From positions 1-49,191 of the forward strand of contig JAQCJI010000011.1 in assembly GCA_027593175.1 (NCBI GenBank): a DNA stretch of 49,191 bases, given 5' to 3'. Positions 8,907-19,067 of this stretch are shown in pieces. A program made the translations under genes and the position numbers. How positions within the stretch are numbered: the first letter of the stretch is position 1; each line of letters starts with the position of its first letter. Source of the stretch: Bacteroidota bacterium (GTDB lineage Bacteria > Bacteroidota > Bacteroidia > Cytophagales > Cyclobacteriaceae). The notes under the pieces are model-generated. The model did no database searches. It was not told the DNA's origin and worked only from the letters and a program-made list of their open reading frames with translations.

Positions 8907-9044
8907 AGCATTAACTATTTAATTCTCGAATAAACAAAAATGTCTCGGGAAATTGGGGGTTGCTTTTACACTTTAGGGTATTTTAACTGATTTACCCCCG
9001 TAATAAAGATGACATTAATTTCCCTTTTTTAGTTCAAAAAAATT

Positions 9045-9052
9045 TAATTTTG
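9045..9052 (+). promoter_or_regulatory. Possible TAnnTTTG minus-7 element just before the hemerythrin-like gene
   Basis: The sequence taattttg matches the Bacteroidota minus-7 consensus exactly and ends 4 bases before the ATG at 9057. If used, the transcript would be nearly leaderless. No good TTG minus-33 box lies about 20 bases upstream, so this may be chance in A/T-rich sequence. Confidence 0.25.
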
Positions 9053-9056
9053 TCTC

Positions 9057-9815
9057 ATGCAATTTCGGAAGGCCCTAGAAAAAACAACCATAGGAGAGTT
9101 AGTATCCGAAAACTACGTTTTCGCTGCCGTCCTGCACTACTTTGGCATTAGCTTTTACCAGTATCCCACTGACTCCCTCGAGAAGGTTTGCCAGAAACAT
9201 AAGGTAAACCCTCGGCAGCTGATCGCGCAACTGGAAAGCTGGGCCATGCAGAAGGAACCGTCCCTAGAAGAACTTTACCTCAACCCCATAGAGCTTCTAG
9301 TCGCCTACTTGAAAAAGAAGCACTATTACTTTGTGCGTCAAGAACTCCCCTTTTTGTCCAATATGATCTCTGGAATTGCACCAGAACCTGAGTATGAATC
9401 CCTTCTAGGTGACCTGCGTATCCTTTTCCCCCTATTTGTGGAGGACTTTATCCACCACATCCATGAGGAAGAAAGTCGCTTGTTTAACCGGATTATCCTT
9501 CTTCAAGATATCGAGGCGTGCGAGTTCAGTACCCAAGATGCGCTGACCATTCTGGAACAAGATCCCATTCAATACCTTGCCGAGCACCATGAGATCCACG
9601 ACGATGAGATGGAGGGGATTCGTAAGCTTACCCAAAATTATTTTTTAGCGGACGAGGCACCTCTGACCATGAAGGTGCTCTACCACGAACTTCAAAATTT
9701 TGAGAAGGAGCTTACCATCCATGCGCGAATTGAGGATGAACTCCTTTTTCCTAAAGCGGTGGAACTGGAGAAGGAAGCCTTACGGACAATTCGTAAACAA
9801 ATTCAAACCAACTGA
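9057..9815 (+). CDS. Hemerythrin-domain protein related to RIC/YtfE/ScdA iron-sulfur repair proteins
   Basis: Di-iron protein of the repair-of-iron-centres group, which protects or rebuilds iron-sulfur clusters under nitrosative or oxidative stress. Residues 8-62 match the ScdA_N domain (TIGELVSENYVFAAVLHYFG, then SLEKVCQKH), but the family's CC pair after the GI-F motif is replaced by Tyr and Gln (ISFYQYP). Residues about 85-240 form the hemerythrin-like bundle, with ligand candidates in HHIHEEES (133-140), EHHEIHDDE (176-184) and HARIEDELLFP (222-232). The length of 252 aa is close to the family norm. Its stop shares one base with the ruvX start (TGATG), so it heads a coupled set ruvX, def, nitrilase. 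Loss of the N-terminal Cys pair suggests the domain has lost a thiol role. Confidence 0.85.
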   Translation: MQFRKALEKTTIGELVSENYVFAAVLHYFGISFYQYPTDSLEKVCQKHKVNPRQLIAQLESWAMQKEPSLEELYLNPIELLVAYLKKKHYYFVRQELPFLSNMISGIAPEPEYESLLGDLRILFPLFVEDFIHHIHEEESRLFNRIILLQDIEACEFSTQDALTILEQDPIQYLAEHHEIHDDEMEGIRKLTQNYFLADEAPLTMKVLYHELQNFEKELTIHARIEDELLFPKAVELEKEALRTIRKQIQTN

Positions 9816-10228
9816 TGCCCAGAGTACTAGCGATAGACCTAGGTACAAAGCGTACCGGCCTGGCAGTCACTGATCCCTTACAGATCACCTGCAATCCTTT
9901 GGAAACAATCGAAACTTCCAAATTGATGGCCTACCTCCAAGACTACTGCGCCAAAGAGGCCGTAGAGGCCTTGGTCCTCGGACACCCTACCCGACTCAAT
10001 GGGCAGGCCAACGAAATGACTCCCTTAGTACTTGCCTTGAAAGAAAAGCTTGAGTTGGCATTTCCTGAGCAAAAAGTAGTCCTTATCGACGAGCGCTACA
10101 CCTCCAAAATGGCCATGCAAACCCTCATTGCCATGGGCAGCAAGAAAAAAGACCGAATGGAAAAGGCGGGGAACTTGGACAAGGTATCCGCCGCCATTAT
10201 CTTACAATCCTATCTAGAAAGACAATGA
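9815..10228 (+). CDS. ruvX: Putative Holliday junction resolvase / pre-16S rRNA nuclease YqgF
   Basis: Small RNase H-fold nuclease (YqgF/RuvX) thought to process the 5-prime end of 16S rRNA precursor. Catalytic acids are visible in the expected places: Asp8 in AIDLGTKRTG, Glu93 in IDERYTS and Asp122 in LDKVSAAIILQSYL, which aligns with the Asp of E. coli YqgF. The VLGHPTRLNG strand motif is also present. The length of 137 aa is standard. It overlaps the preceding gene by one base and the following def gene by four bases (ATGA), indicating translational coupling. ruvX next to def is a common Bacteroidota arrangement. Confidence 0.93.
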   Translation: MPRVLAIDLGTKRTGLAVTDPLQITCNPLETIETSKLMAYLQDYCAKEAVEALVLGHPTRLNGQANEMTPLVLALKEKLELAFPEQKVVLIDERYTSKMAMQTLIAMGSKKKDRMEKAGNLDKVSAAIILQSYLERQ

Positions 10229-10779
10229 TTTACCCTATCGTCGCTTACGGCAACCCGGTACTGAAAAAAGAAGCAGAAGAACTGCCCGAGGGAAGCGACC
10301 TCACGCAACTGATTCAGGACATATATGCCACGATGGATAACGCCCTTGGCGTAGGATTAGCAGCTCCGCAGATCAACCAGGGTGTACGCTTGTTTGTCAT
10401 CGATAGTACCCTGATGCTGGACGAAGACGATGAGGAAAAAGGCATCCGTCGCGTTTTTATCAACCCCATTCTGCTCGATGAGTACGGCGATAAATTTAGC
10501 TTCGAGGAAGGCTGCCTCAGTATCCCTGATGTACGGGCAGAAATCACCCGCCCAGAAAAATTAACCTTGGAATACTACGATGAAAATTGGAACCTGAAAG
10601 AGGAAGAGTTTAGCGGCATGACCGCCCGCGTGATTCAACACGAGTACGATCACCTGGAAGGAATCTTATTTGTCGACTACCTCAAAGGCCTCAAGAAGCG
10701 GATGATCAAATCCAAATTGATTGACATTAGCAAAGGCAAAGTATCCACCGACTATCGGATGATTTACCCCCTAAAATAA
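10225..10779 (+). CDS. def: Peptide deformylase
   Basis: Removes the formyl group from the initiator methionine of nascent proteins. The three metalloenzyme motifs are intact: GVGLAAPQ (residues 42-49), EGCLS (95-99) with metal ligand Cys97, and QHEYDHLEG (138-146) with ligands His139 and His143 and catalytic Glu140. The length of 184 aa is normal for the type found in Bacteroidota, with the characteristic acidic insert LDEDDEEKG around 65-73. It overlaps ruvX upstream (ATGA) and its TAA shares one base with the ATG of the nitrilase gene downstream, so all four genes of this run are probably one transcript. Confidence 0.96.
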   Translation: MIYPIVAYGNPVLKKEAEELPEGSDLTQLIQDIYATMDNALGVGLAAPQINQGVRLFVIDSTLMLDEDDEEKGIRRVFINPILLDEYGDKFSFEEGCLSIPDVRAEITRPEKLTLEYYDENWNLKEEEFSGMTARVIQHEYDHLEGILFVDYLKGLKKRMIKSKLIDISKGKVSTDYRMIYPLK

Positions 10780-11579
10780 TGGAGAAAAGCCTAGACCTTC
10801 GCGTAGCCCTCGTGCAAACAGACCTGCATTGGCAGGACAAGACGGCCAACCTGGCCATTCTGGAGGAAAAAATCTGGTCCTTAAAAAATGTCTGCGACTT
10901 GATCTTCCTGCCTGAGATGTTTGCTACTGGATTTTCCATGGAGTCTGCCCTTCTTGCCGAACCGATGAACCTGCAGGTGCACAAGTGGATGAAGCAGCTT
11001 GCCGCACAAACTGGTGCCGTGATCACAGGTACAGTGATCATTTCCGAAGGAGGGAATTACTACAACAGACTCCTGTGGGTGCTGCCAGACGGCTCAACCC
11101 AGCACTATGACAAGCGCCACCTTTTTCGAATGGCGAATGAGGATGCTAGCTATGCACCAGGAACTCAGCTTCCCATTTTTTCACTAAAAGGCTGGAAGAT
11201 CTGCCCACAAATCTGCTATGACCTGCGCTTCCCTGTATGGACACGAAATCGCTGGAATGAGGGAAATGCTGCCTACGATCTACTCTTTTATGTAGCTTCC
11301 TGGCCTGCTGCTCGGATTTCTGCCTGGGATACTTTGCTGCCTGCCCGTGCCATTGAGAACCTTTCCTATTGTTTGGGTGTCAATCGAGTGGGGGTGGATG
11401 GAAACCAGGTTGCATACAACGGGCATTCTGCGGTCTATGACTTCAAAGGAGAAAAATTGGCAGGCCTCGGTGAAAAAGAACAGATTCAGGTAATCCCGCT
11501 GGACCGTAGGGTACTCGAAGAATACCGAAGCAAATTTCCAGCCTGGAAAGATGTCGATAACTTCAAGCTTTTGGAATAG
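10779..11579 (+). CDS. Omega-amidase-like carbon-nitrogen hydrolase (nitrilase superfamily, YafV/Nit2 type)
   Basis: Cytoplasmic amidase of the nitrilase fold; the closest described activity is omega-amidase, which hydrolyses alpha-ketoglutaramate or alpha-ketosuccinamate to clear toxic products of methionine salvage and transamination. The Glu-Lys-Cys triad is visible: Glu46 in FLPEMFATGF, Lys112 in HYDKRHLF and Cys146 in QICYDLRFPVW. MNEG-type loop and NRVGVDGN near residue 207 fit the YafV subgroup. The length of 266 aa is typical. Start shares one base with the def stop (TAATG). A short GC hairpin (11579-11584 with 11593-11598) follows the stop without a T-run. Confidence 0.9.
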   Translation: MEKSLDLRVALVQTDLHWQDKTANLAILEEKIWSLKNVCDLIFLPEMFATGFSMESALLAEPMNLQVHKWMKQLAAQTGAVITGTVIISEGGNYYNRLLWVLPDGSTQHYDKRHLFRMANEDASYAPGTQLPIFSLKGWKICPQICYDLRFPVWTRNRWNEGNAAYDLLFYVASWPAARISAWDTLLPARAIENLSYCLGVNRVGVDGNQVAYNGHSAVYDFKGEKLAGLGEKEQIQVIPLDRRVLEEYRSKFPAWKDVDNFKLLE

Positions 11580-11598
11580 CAGCCTAAGCTGCGGCTGC
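11579..11598 (+). terminator. Weak hairpin after the nitrilase gene
   Basis: Arms gcagcc (11579-11584) and ggctgc (11593-11598) pair perfectly around an 8-base loop right at the stop codon. No T-run follows, so it may only stabilise the transcript end or not terminate at all. Confidence 0.3.
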
Positions 11599-11712
11599 GA
11601 GTTCTATATACAAAAATAAAAAGTGCCTCATTTTTATTAATTTAACGAACTATTTTTCTCTTTTTAGATCGATTCCTAGATAGAATCCCCCTCATAAAGA
11701 GCTTTACTTTAA

Positions 11713-13970
<2,258 letters not shown>

Positions 13971-13971
<1 letters not shown>

Positions 13972-13997
13972 CCGGGATTTTCACTCCCGGTTTTTTT
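13971..13997 (+). terminator. Rho-independent terminator of icd
   Basis: Perfect 7-base stem accggga (13971-13977) / tcccggt (13985-13991), 7-base loop, then seven T. It begins at the last base of the icd stop codon. Confidence 0.9.
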
Positions 13998-14144
13998 ATG
14001 GTTTAAAGTTGGAACAAATTAAGCCCAGTTCAATGATTTCCTTGAGTTTATAGAAATTCGAGTTTAAAAAAGTTTCTTTTTTTGATTTCGAAATCGATTG
14101 AAACCCGCTAATCGGCATTTCAGAAAGGAAAGGCAAGCTTTTAG

Positions 14145-14176
14145 TTTGGGCAGACCCGATTTTTATAATAAATTCG
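14145..14176 (+). promoter_or_regulatory. Bacteroidota-type promoter for gap
   Basis: A TTTG at 14145-14148 and taaattcg at 14169-14176 (one mismatch to TAnnTTTG) are separated by 20 bases, fitting the minus-33/minus-7 consensus of Bacteroidota primary sigma factors. It would give a leader of about 80 bases before the gap ATG at 14261. The rest of the 289-base icd-gap interval shows no other feature. Confidence 0.5.
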
Positions 14177-14239
14177 CCTGCAGTTGACCGGTTTTGAATG
14201 CTAAAATCCGGCCACTCAGCAACTGAAACTAGCAGTTAG

Positions 14240-15265
<1,026 letters not shown>

Positions 15266-15285
15266 GAACAGGCCTACCCATACAA

Positions 15286-15331
15286 AGAGCCCCCAGCAAG
15301 TCTAGTACTCTCTGGGGGCTCTACATTTTTT
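15286..15331. terminator. Strong terminator after gap
   Basis: Perfect 11-base GC-rich stem (15286-15296 with 15312-15322), 15-base loop, followed by a six-T run at 15326-15331. It lies between gap and the convergent TPR/SH3 gene; it is oriented for gap. Confidence 0.9.
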
Positions 15332-15344
15332 ATGGGGGAAACCC

Positions 15345-16070
15345 TTAGAGGCGAGTCACATCCTCCTTTTTGATGTAGGCAATTTGTTCCTTCCATTCGA
15401 TTTCATACCAGATATCCTTAGAGGATTTGATGGATACGCGGTGCCCTGGCTCCACTAGTTCCACAAAATCCCCACCTGCAGAAGGCTTGGAGCGGATGAG
15501 GGTTGGGCTGGAGGTAACCAATCCTGTTAAGGGACCATTTAAAAAATTATTGGTAGTAAAAATTAAGGCAATCAATAGGATGGAAGGCCAATAAAACTTG
15601 GTTTCTGTCAATTTTTCCCCTTTAGACCAGAGCACTATCAAGGACATGATGAGTAATAAGGTGAGCCCTCCCAAAATAATCTCCTTGTACTCCACCAGAA
15701 ACAGAACAAAGCGCATGCCATCACTGACCTCATAGCCTACTAGTTCGGGCTGCCCTGTGAGCGTTTTAATTTTGGAGATGGTCTGAGGATTAGGGCTCAA
15801 ATCATAGTATTTGCTCAGGTACAAAGTGGCCCGTTCGCTGTCTCCAATTCCTTCTGCGATGAAGGCCATTTTGAGCAACATGGAAATAGAATAGATCCCA
15901 GATTCGAAGTTTATCTCGTAAATTTCCATTGCTTCCTTGTAACTTCTCTGGTTAAACAGGGAATCTGCGATCATTAGTCTAGGCACATCGGCTTGACAAT
16001 GAATGCTTTGCAATAGAAGAATGAAAAATATGGAAACTTTTATGAGAAAGATGGATTTGATTCTTGCCAT
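15345..16070 (-). CDS. TPR and SH3-domain membrane protein (BatE-like layout)
   Basis: Predicted envelope protein of 241 aa. Residues 8-25 form a signal or first membrane segment ending near HCQA; residues about 30-95 form tetratricopeptide-like helices (LMIADSLFNQRSYKEAMEIYE, then LLKMAFIAEGIGDSERATLY); two membrane segments lie near 130-148 and 160-177; residues 182-240 form a bacterial SH3-like domain ending WYEIEWKEQIAYIKKEDV. The same order TPR, two membrane helices, SH3 is found in BatE proteins of Bacteroidota aerotolerance operons, but no bat genes are nearby, so the specific role is unknown. It is a single gene convergent with gap. Confidence 0.75.
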   Translation of the reverse strand: MARIKSIFLIKVSIFFILLLQSIHCQADVPRLMIADSLFNQRSYKEAMEIYEINFESGIYSISMLLKMAFIAEGIGDSERATLYLSKYYDLSPNPQTISKIKTLTGQPELVGYEVSDGMRFVLFLVEYKEIILGGLTLLLIMSLIVLWSKGEKLTETKFYWPSILLIALIFTTNNFLNGPLTGLVTSSPTLIRSKPSAGGDFVELVEPGHRVSIKSSKDIWYEIEWKEQIAYIKKEDVTRL

Positions 16071-16160
16071 TTAGAATACAGAGTCATAAATTTGCAGACC
16101 AATTACGGTATTGAACTTTCAAAAAGCAAGTTTATTTAACCGAAATTAAGTACCCTAATT

Positions 16161-16205
16161 TGTAGCTCAACCCCGAAAATGTTCGGGAATTAGACTCTTA
16201 AGGTA
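16161..16205 (+). pseudogene. Broken tRNA-like fragment upstream of the tRNA cluster
   Basis: The stretch tgtagctcaa copies the 5-prime D-arm of the tRNAs downstream, then runs into the palindrome cccgaa (16172-16177) / ttcggg (16182-16187) instead of a normal D-loop. No anticodon stem or T-arm can be folded after it. The second remnant at 16652-16735 shows the same join, so this is read as a decayed tRNA gene disrupted by a small palindromic element. Confidence 0.4.
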
Positions 16206-16231
16206 TGCAATCTGGGTAATACGAGTAAAGT

Positions 16232-16249
16232 AAAAGCAAATATGCTTTT
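16232..16249. other. Perfect hairpin just before tRNA-Lys
   Basis: aaaagca (16232-16238) and tgctttt (16243-16249) pair around a 4-base loop, ending 18 bases before tRNA-Lys. It could be a weak terminator or a processing signal for the tRNA transcript. Confidence 0.35.
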
Positions 16250-16267
16250 CGATCGAAGTGAATAAAT

Positions 16268-16340
16268 GATTCTGTAGCTCAGCTGGTAGAGCAATACACT
16301 TTTAATGTATGGGTCCTGGGTTCGAATCCCAGCGGGATCA
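16268..16340 (+). tRNA. tRNA-Lys (anticodon TTT)
   Basis: Full cloverleaf of 73 bases: acceptor gattctg pairs with cgggatc including G-T pairs, D-arm tagctcagctggtagagca, anticodon stem ATACA/TGTAT with loop CTTTTAA (anticodon at 16301-16303), and T-arm gggttcgaatccc. CCA is not encoded; the next bases are caaa after discriminator A at 16340. First of three tRNAs in the same direction. Confidence 0.96.
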
Positions 16341-16345
16341 CAAAA

Positions 16346-16364
16346 TTAACTCGCAAGGAGTTAA
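16346..16364. other. Spacer hairpin between tRNA-Lys and tRNA-Pro
   Basis: Perfect 7-base stem ttaactc (16346-16352) / gagttaa (16358-16364) with a 5-base loop. In a joint transcript it would lie between two tRNAs and could guide nuclease cutting. No T-run, so not a terminator. Confidence 0.35.
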
Positions 16365-16373
16365 AGAAAGTTT

Positions 16374-16447
16374 CGGGGTGTAGCGTAGCCCGGTATCGCG
16401 CCACATTTGGGATGTGGAGGTCGTAGGTTCGAATCCTGCCACCCCGA
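16374..16447 (+). tRNA. tRNA-Pro (anticodon TGG)
   Basis: Cloverleaf of 74 bases: acceptor cggggtg/caccccg perfectly paired, the proline-typical first base C, D-arm with gcgtagcccggtatcgcgc, anticodon stem CCACA/TGTGG with loop TTTGGGA (anticodon at 16408-16410), and T-arm aggttcgaatcct. CCA is not encoded. Confidence 0.96.
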
Positions 16448-16534
16448 CTTTATTTTCTTAAACCACAGGCCCTCCAAGAGTAAGAGAAAGTGGTAGCGGA
16501 GTAGTACAAATAATTAATTAGCAGTAGTTATACT

Positions 16535-16611
16535 GGTCCTGTAGCTCAACTGGATAGAGCAACTGCCTTCTAAGCAGTAGGTTTCAGGTTCGAGTCCTGA
16601 CTGGATCACCA
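16535..16611 (+). tRNA. tRNA-Arg (anticodon TCT)
   Basis: Cloverleaf with acceptor ggtcctg/ctggatc (one T-T mismatch at the sixth pair), anticodon stem ACTGC/GCAGT, loop CTTCTAA (anticodon at 16569-16571) and T-arm caggttcgagtcctg. The 3-prime CCA appears encoded at 16609-16611 after discriminator A16608, unlike the other two tRNAs. The acceptor mismatch is a mild oddity. Confidence 0.94.
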
Positions 16612-16651
16612 TAAAAAGCCGAAAGATCTTCCACTTTTTATTTTGGCTAAT

Positions 16652-16735
16652 GATTCTATAGCTCAGCCCCGAACAAGTTCGAGAAGCATACACTCCAAAT
16701 GGTTGGATCTCCCGATTTGCTTCGGGACGGAATCC
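16652..16735 (+). pseudogene. Broken tRNA-Lys-like gene with palindrome insertion
   Basis: The first 15 bases (gattctatagctcag) match the 5-prime end of tRNA-Lys at 16268 with one change. The D-loop is replaced by ccccgaacaagttcgag, a palindrome closely like that in the fragment at 16161. A second palindrome tcccga (16710-16715) / tcggga (16722-16727) occupies the T-arm position and is followed by ggaatccca, resembling a T-arm tail. No normal cloverleaf can form. Confidence 0.5.
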
Positions 16736-16736
16736 C

Positions 16737-16769
16737 AAAAAAAGCAGGCCTTTTTAAGCCTGCTTTTTT
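16737..16769. terminator. Bidirectional terminator after the tRNA cluster
   Basis: Stem gcaggc/gcctgc flanked by A-run and T-run that also pair (16737-16749 with 16758-16769). It can end the plus-strand tRNA transcript and the minus-strand operon ending at 16801. Confidence 0.85.
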
Positions 16770-16800
16770 CATTTTATTCGATTTCTAGGAATACTTTCCC

Positions 16801-17535
16801 TTACAACTTTTTGATCATCAGATTGCGGTATTGCACTAAATCGCCGTGATCTTGCAAAGCAATTTTTCCTTTCTTGAATTTGCCAAATGCAGGCATGCTT
16901 TTGAATTTGCTTTTCGCAATTAGCGCCTCCCATTCAGGAGTAAAGAGCTGCGTAGAGACAATATTAACCCCATTTAAGAAGAAATCTAGCTTGCCTTGGT
17001 TGATGCGGATCTCAGCTTGGTTCCACTCTCCTGCGGGCTTAACGGTTTCCTGACTGCTCACAATCAAATCGTATAAATCTCCCGCTCTGTGGCTGATGAT
17101 TTTGGCATCTGGGTGACCTGCATTATCAAGTACTTGCATTTCAGGCCCTGTTTGCCAAGAATCAGGATATTCTTTGGCTTCATGCACTAGGAAAATCAGC
17201 CCACTATTTCCATTGGGAGCAATCTTCCACTCACACTTGAAATGAAAATTCTCATACTCCTCATTGGTTACAATATCGCCCCCATCTCCATTCTGCCATT
17301 CGGCCTTGTTGGCAGCATCCAGGTACAATTCGCCGTTCTCAATTTTCCAAGCCTTACCTACGGCTCCTCCTCCATACTTGGACCAGCCTGCAAAGGTCTT
17401 CCCATCAAAAAGTGGCGTCCAGTCAGCTGCTACATTTTCTTGGGCGGGCTCAAGTGACTTTTCTTCTTTTGCACCCTGCACAAATGCCAATCCGATGGCA
17501 GCACTTGCTATAATTACGAAGAGTTTAGTTTTCAT
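16801..17535 (-). CDS. DUF1080 family protein (3-keto-disaccharide hydrolase-like)
   Basis: Exported protein of the DUF1080/3-keto-disaccharide hydrolase family, a concanavalin-like jelly roll linked to cleavage of glycosides oxidised at C3. A signal peptide covers about residues 1-21 (LFVIIASAAIGLAFVQGAKE). Family hallmarks are visible: WTPLFDGKTFAGW at about 39-51, APNGNSGLIFLVHE near 107-120, TGPEMQVLDNAGHPD near 129-143, and GEWNQAEIRINQGKLDFFLNG near 168-188. It is the last gene of the minus operon, 3 bases after the cytochrome c gene, and a terminator follows. Context with GMC dehydrogenase, Gfo/Idh/MocA oxidoreductase and TIM-barrel isomerases strongly supports a keto-sugar role; the exact substrate is unknown. 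Confidence 0.88.
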   Translation of the reverse strand: MKTKLFVIIASAAIGLAFVQGAKEEKSLEPAQENVAADWTPLFDGKTFAGWSKYGGGAVGKAWKIENGELYLDAANKAEWQNGDGGDIVTNEEYENFHFKCEWKIAPNGNSGLIFLVHEAKEYPDSWQTGPEMQVLDNAGHPDAKIISHRAGDLYDLIVSSQETVKPAGEWNQAEIRINQGKLDFFLNGVNIVSTQLFTPEWEALIAKSKFKSMPAFGKFKKGKIALQDHGDLVQYRNLMIKKL

Positions 17536-17538
17536 GGA

Positions 17539-17964
17539 TTATTTCCTTAGAAGTAAAATGTAACGCACCATATCGGTTGCATCCTCTTCAGTCAAATTTG
17601 GATGGGCAGCCATGGGAATTTCACCCCACACGCCTACACCGCCAGCAATTACTCTCTGGGCAAGCATGGTTACATTGGCCTCGGTATTTTCGTATTTGGC
17701 AGCGACATCGGCATAAGCAGGGCCGATTAGTTTGCGGTCCACCTGGTGGCATCCCGTACAGTCTGAACCCTTCACTTTTTCCAATCCCTTGATGTACACA
17801 GGATCATCCTTGTACTTGTCCTCTAGGGGAACTTCCGCAGGGGCAGCCTCGGTAGAAGTAGTTGCTTCACTGCTCCCCTCAACTGATTTTTCTCCACCCC
17901 CACAAGAAAAGGCAAGACCTGCCAAAAGTACTACTACACTCGTTGCGCGAAAATTTAGTTTCAT
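17539..17964 (-). CDS. Lipoprotein cytochrome c (class I)
   Basis: Small periplasmic electron carrier. A signal peptide with lipobox AFSC (Cys21) is followed by a Ser/Thr/Glu-rich linker (residues 27-50) and one haem domain with CTGCH (Cys69, Cys72, His73); the axial Met is most likely Met118 in EIPMAAHP. The layout resembles cytochrome c551-type domains found fused or next to sugar dehydrogenases. Its position in an operon with sugar enzymes, divergent from a GMC dehydrogenase, suggests that it accepts electrons from that dehydrogenase and feeds a terminal oxidase. Spacing is 3 bases to DUF1080 and 21 bases from the upstream isomerase gene. Confidence 0.92.
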   Translation of the reverse strand: MKLNFRATSVVVLLAGLAFSCGGGEKSVEGSSEATTSTEAAPAEVPLEDKYKDDPVYIKGLEKVKGSDCTGCHQVDRKLIGPAYADVAAKYENTEANVTMLAQRVIAGGVGVWGEIPMAAHPNLTEEDATDMVRYILLLRK

Positions 17965-17985
17965 TGGTTTTATTTGGTTAACAAT

Positions 17986-19038
17986 TTAAATTCCTAAAAT
18001 TCTTCTATTAAATGCTTCATCTGCACCCGTTCCAGCAAAATCATCGAAAGCCTTTTCAGTAACTTTAATGATGTGTGCATCGATAAAGGGAGCTCCTTCA
18101 GCTGCACCTTGCTCGGGATGCTTTATGGCGCACTCCCATTCCAACACGGCCCATCCACTGTAATTGTACTGCGAAAGTTTGCTAAATATTCCTGCAAAAT
18201 CAACTTGACCATCACCTAAAGATCTAAATCGACCCACACGCTCGACCCAACCCTGGAATCCCCCGTAGACACCTTGCTTTCCAGTAGGGTTAAATTCCGC
18301 ATCCTTCACATGGAACATTTTGATCCGCTCGTGGTAAAAGTCAATGAACTGCAGGTAATCGAGGCACTGCAAGACAAAGTGGCTAGGATCGTATAGAATG
18401 TTGGCACGCTTGTGCCCCCCTACTTTCTCCAAAAAAAGCTCGAAAGTAACTCCATCGTGGAGATCCTCCCCGGGGTGCAACTCGTAGCATACATCCACAC
18501 CCACCTCATCGAAGGCATTCAAAATTGGTATCCACCGGTTAGCTAACTCGGTAAACCCTGTTTCCACCAATCCTGCGGGACGCTGTGGCCATGGATAGAC
18601 GGTGTGCCACATCAAGGCGCCGGAGAAGGTGGCATGCGCATTGAGCCCCAAATTGGCCGAAGCCTTGGCCGCATACTTGAGTTGCTGCGTAGCCCAAGCA
18701 GACTTCCCTTTCAGGTCCCCCTTGAGATTGGCTGGTGCAAAGCCATCAAATAGCTCGTTGTAAGCTGGATGTACCGCCACCAACTGTCCTTGTAGGTGCG
18801 TGGATAATTCGGAAATCTCCATACCTGATTCCGCTACAATCCCTTTGACCTCATCTGCATAGGATTTACTCTCTGCAGCTTTTTGCAAGTTGATCATACG
18901 TGCATCCCAAGATGGAATTTGTACTGCTTTGTATCCTAAGTCTGCCATGTACTGGCAGATATTTTTTAAGTTGTTGAAAGGGGCAGCGTCTCCCGCAAAT
19001 TGCGCCAAGAAGATCCCCGGGCCTTTGATTGTTTTCAT
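17986..19038 (-). CDS. TIM-barrel sugar phosphate isomerase/epimerase family protein
   Basis: Xylose-isomerase-like TIM barrel (AP endonuclease 2 family), 350 aa. Metal-site motifs are present: CYELHPGEDLHDG (Glu), NILYDPSHFVLQ (Asp and His), MFHVKDAEF (His and Asp) and AVLEWECAIKH (Glu). I chose the ATG at 19038, giving MKTIKGPGIFLAQFAG; an in-frame ATG at 19095 would add 19 residues and overlap the upstream gene by 28 bases. No signal peptide, so it is cytoplasmic. In keto-sugar loci such proteins act as epimerases, isomerases or lyases on oxidised sugars. It lies 29 bases after the Gfo/Idh/MocA gene, in the same operon. Confidence 0.88.
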   Translation of the reverse strand: MKTIKGPGIFLAQFAGDAAPFNNLKNICQYMADLGYKAVQIPSWDARMINLQKAAESKSYADEVKGIVAESGMEISELSTHLQGQLVAVHPAYNELFDGFAPANLKGDLKGKSAWATQQLKYAAKASANLGLNAHATFSGALMWHTVYPWPQRPAGLVETGFTELANRWIPILNAFDEVGVDVCYELHPGEDLHDGVTFELFLEKVGGHKRANILYDPSHFVLQCLDYLQFIDFYHERIKMFHVKDAEFNPTGKQGVYGGFQGWVERVGRFRSLGDGQVDFAGIFSKLSQYNYSGWAVLEWECAIKHPEQGAAEGAPFIDAHIIKVTEKAFDDFAGTGADEAFNRRILGI

Positions 19039-19067
19039 AGTGCTACGTAATTGATTATCAAAGAAAT

